Source of the DNA: Candidatus Binatia bacterium | GTDB lineage: Bacteria > Desulfobacterota_B > Binatia > UBA9968 | Length of the DNA: 6,175 nucleotides | Reading direction: 5' to 3' | NCBI GenBank assembly: GCA_025922795.1 | Contig: JAICHC010000185.1 | Location: 1-6,175 of the forward strand | Part shown: positions 4,946 to 6,175 of the stretch, one piece after another | Layout: every line of letters begins with the position of its first letter | Numbering within the stretch: position 1 is the stretch's first letter | Translations under genes and position numbers: made by a program | Notes under the pieces: model-generated | What the model was told of the DNA's origin: nothing | The model's database searches: none | The model's input: the letters and a program-made list of their open reading frames with translations, nothing else

Positions 4946-6175
4946 ATGGGAAAAGCGCTCGACGGAGTTCGTATTCTGGATATGACGCATGTGCAGTCGG
5001 GGCCGACCTGCACGCAGATTTTAGCATGGTTCGGCGCCGACGTGATCAAAGTCGAACTGCCCGGACGCGGCGATATCACCCGCGGACAGCTGCGCGACAA
5101 GCCCAATGTCGACAGCCTCTATTTCACCATGCTCAATTGCAACAAGCGCAGCGTTACGCTCAACACCAAAACTGAGAAGGGAAAAGAAATTTTTCGCAAG
5201 CTGATCCAAACATGCGACGTGATGGTGGAAAACTTTGCCCCTGGGGCGCTCGACCGGCAGGGATTTACCTGGGCAGTCATTCACGAGCTCAACCCGCGCT
5301 TGATCTACGCTTCCGTGAAGGGTTTCGGCCCCGGTCCCTACGAAGATTGTAAGGTTTACGAAAATGTCGCTCAGTGCACCGGTGGCGCGGCGAGCACGAC
5401 CGGTTTCGACGACGGCCCGCCGCTTGTAACGGGCGCGCAGATCGGCGATTCGGGCACCGGCATTCATCTTGTCGCCGGCATCCTAGCCGCGCTTTTTCAG
5501 CGGGAAAAAACCGGCAAAGGACAACGGGTCACCTGCGCCATGCAAGACACCGTGCTCAACCTCTGCCGGGTCAAGCTGCGCGATCAGCAAAGGCTTGCGG
5601 CGGGACCTCTGATGGAGTATCCGCAGTATCCCAACGGGGTTTTCGGCGATGCGGTGCCGCGCGCCGGAAATGCATCCGGAGGCGGGCAGCCGGGCTGGGC
5701 GGTACGAACCAAGGGCGGTGGGCCGAACGATTATATTTACGTCATTATTCAGCCGCCCGGATGGGAGCCATTGATGAAACTCTGTGGCCGGCCCGAGCTG
5801 ATCACCGATCCGGAATGGGCGACACCGGAAAAGCGTTTGCCGAAGCTCGGTAAATGTTTCGAGATCATCGAGCAGTGGACCATGACTCTCGATAAGCTGG
5901 AAGTCATGCGCAAGCTCAACGAATTCGACGTGCCCTGCGGGCCGATCCTCGACATGCGCGAGATCGCGGAGGAACAATCCCTGCGCGAAACCGGCACCGT
6001 CGTCGAAGTGGATCACCCGAAGCGCGGCAAGTTTCTGACGGTAGGGAATCCGATCAAATTGTCCGACTCTCCGACCGAGGTGAAACCGTCGCCGCTTTTG
6101 GGCGAGCATACCGACGAAATCTTGAAGTCGGTTGTCGGCTGGAGCGACACGGAAATTGCCGCCGCGCGCAAGGAA
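4946..6175 (+). CDS. frc: Formyl-CoA:oxalate CoA-transferase (Frc), class III CoA-transferase, 3' end cut by the window
   Basis: Transfers CoA from formyl-CoA to oxalate, giving oxalyl-CoA and formate, in cytoplasmic oxalate breakdown. The 410 visible residues align nearly end to end, from memory, with E. coli YfdW (416 aa) and Oxalobacter Frc. Landmarks are [20 protein letters not shown] (5-24) with CoA-site Q17, [17 protein letters not shown] (46-62), [18 protein letters not shown] (137-154), and the catalytic aspartate D168 in [10 protein letters not shown], equivalent to D169 of Oxalobacter Frc. [19 protein letters not shown] lies at 198-216, the glycine loop SGGGQPGW at 244-251 and [11 protein letters not shown] at 383-393. 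Q48 and [16 protein letters not shown] follow YfdW rather than Oxalobacter. One oddity is that the first glycine of the GGGG loop is serine (S244). About six residues and the stop lie beyond the right edge. Confidence 0.95.
   Translation, partial: MGKALDGVRILDMTHVQSGPTCTQILAWFGADVIKVELPGRGDITRGQLRDKPNVDSLYFTMLNCNKRSVTLNTKTEKGKEIFRKLIQTCDVMVENFAPGALDRQGFTWAVIHELNPRLIYASVKGFGPGPYEDCKVYENVAQCTGGAASTTGFDDGPPLVTGAQIGDSGTGIHLVAGILAALFQREKTGKGQRVTCAMQDTVLNLCRVKLRDQQRLAAGPLMEYPQYPNGVFGDAVPRAGNASGGGQPGWAVRTKGGGPNDYIYVIIQPPGWEPLMKLCGRPELITDPEWATPEKRLPKLGKCFEIIEQWTMTLDKLEVMRKLNEFDVPCGPILDMREIAEEQSLRETGTVVEVDHPKRGKFLTVGNPIKLSDSPTEVKPSPLLGEHTDEILKSVVGWSDTEIAAARKE

Noticed and set aside
5483..6109. Minus-strand open frame of 208 aa
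   Set aside because: It is fully antisense to frc, whose plus-strand frame matches known Frc almost throughout.

Overview
The window looks like accessory chromosomal DNA from an uncultured, moderately GC-rich, Proteobacteria-like or neighbouring environmental bacterium. This rests on gene content, GC-rich third positions and intergenic repeats of the ACCACgAAGG type. No rRNA, tRNA or other phylogenetic marker is present, so the lineage is a guess. The theme is one-carbon/oxalate metabolism: a formate dehydrogenase-type flavoprotein subunit, a FadR-type GntR regulator, a thiamine-diphosphate (ThDP) enzyme, and a formyl-CoA:oxalate CoA-transferase (frc).

Layout. Positions 3-206 (+) hold the tail of one NuoF/FdsB-type gene that enters from the left edge. 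It collides at about 166-176 with a second, different NuoE-NuoF fusion gene on the minus strand (1464 down to 121). Both lose their C-terminal iron-sulfur part at nearly the same position of the family alignment. This is either a real fold-back rearrangement that broke both genes or a chimeric join in the assembly. Region 1465-1841 is a divergent regulatory region with three inverted repeats and a match to the FadR-family operator consensus (TGGTCAGACCA). It is followed by a GntR/FCD regulator (1842-2684) and, 20 bp later, a 569-aa ThDP enzyme (2705-4414). The 531-bp gap 4415-4945 holds two adjacent fold-back repeats: a 224-bp MITE-like imperfect palindrome and a second one of about 200 bp. 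A strongly recognisable frc (4946 to the right edge, about 6 residues short of its end) closes the window.

How the parts may work together (inference). Frc moves CoA from formyl-CoA to oxalate, giving oxalyl-CoA and formate. A ThDP enzyme would make formyl-CoA, by decarboxylating oxalyl-CoA or by cleaving a 2-hydroxyacyl-CoA. An NAD-linked formate dehydrogenase would oxidise the formate to CO2. The ThDP enzyme does not look like canonical Oxc; it resembles the acetolactate synthase-like / 2-hydroxyacyl-CoA lyase side of the superfamily. Its substrate is the main open biochemical question here. The GntR protein is the likely local regulator.
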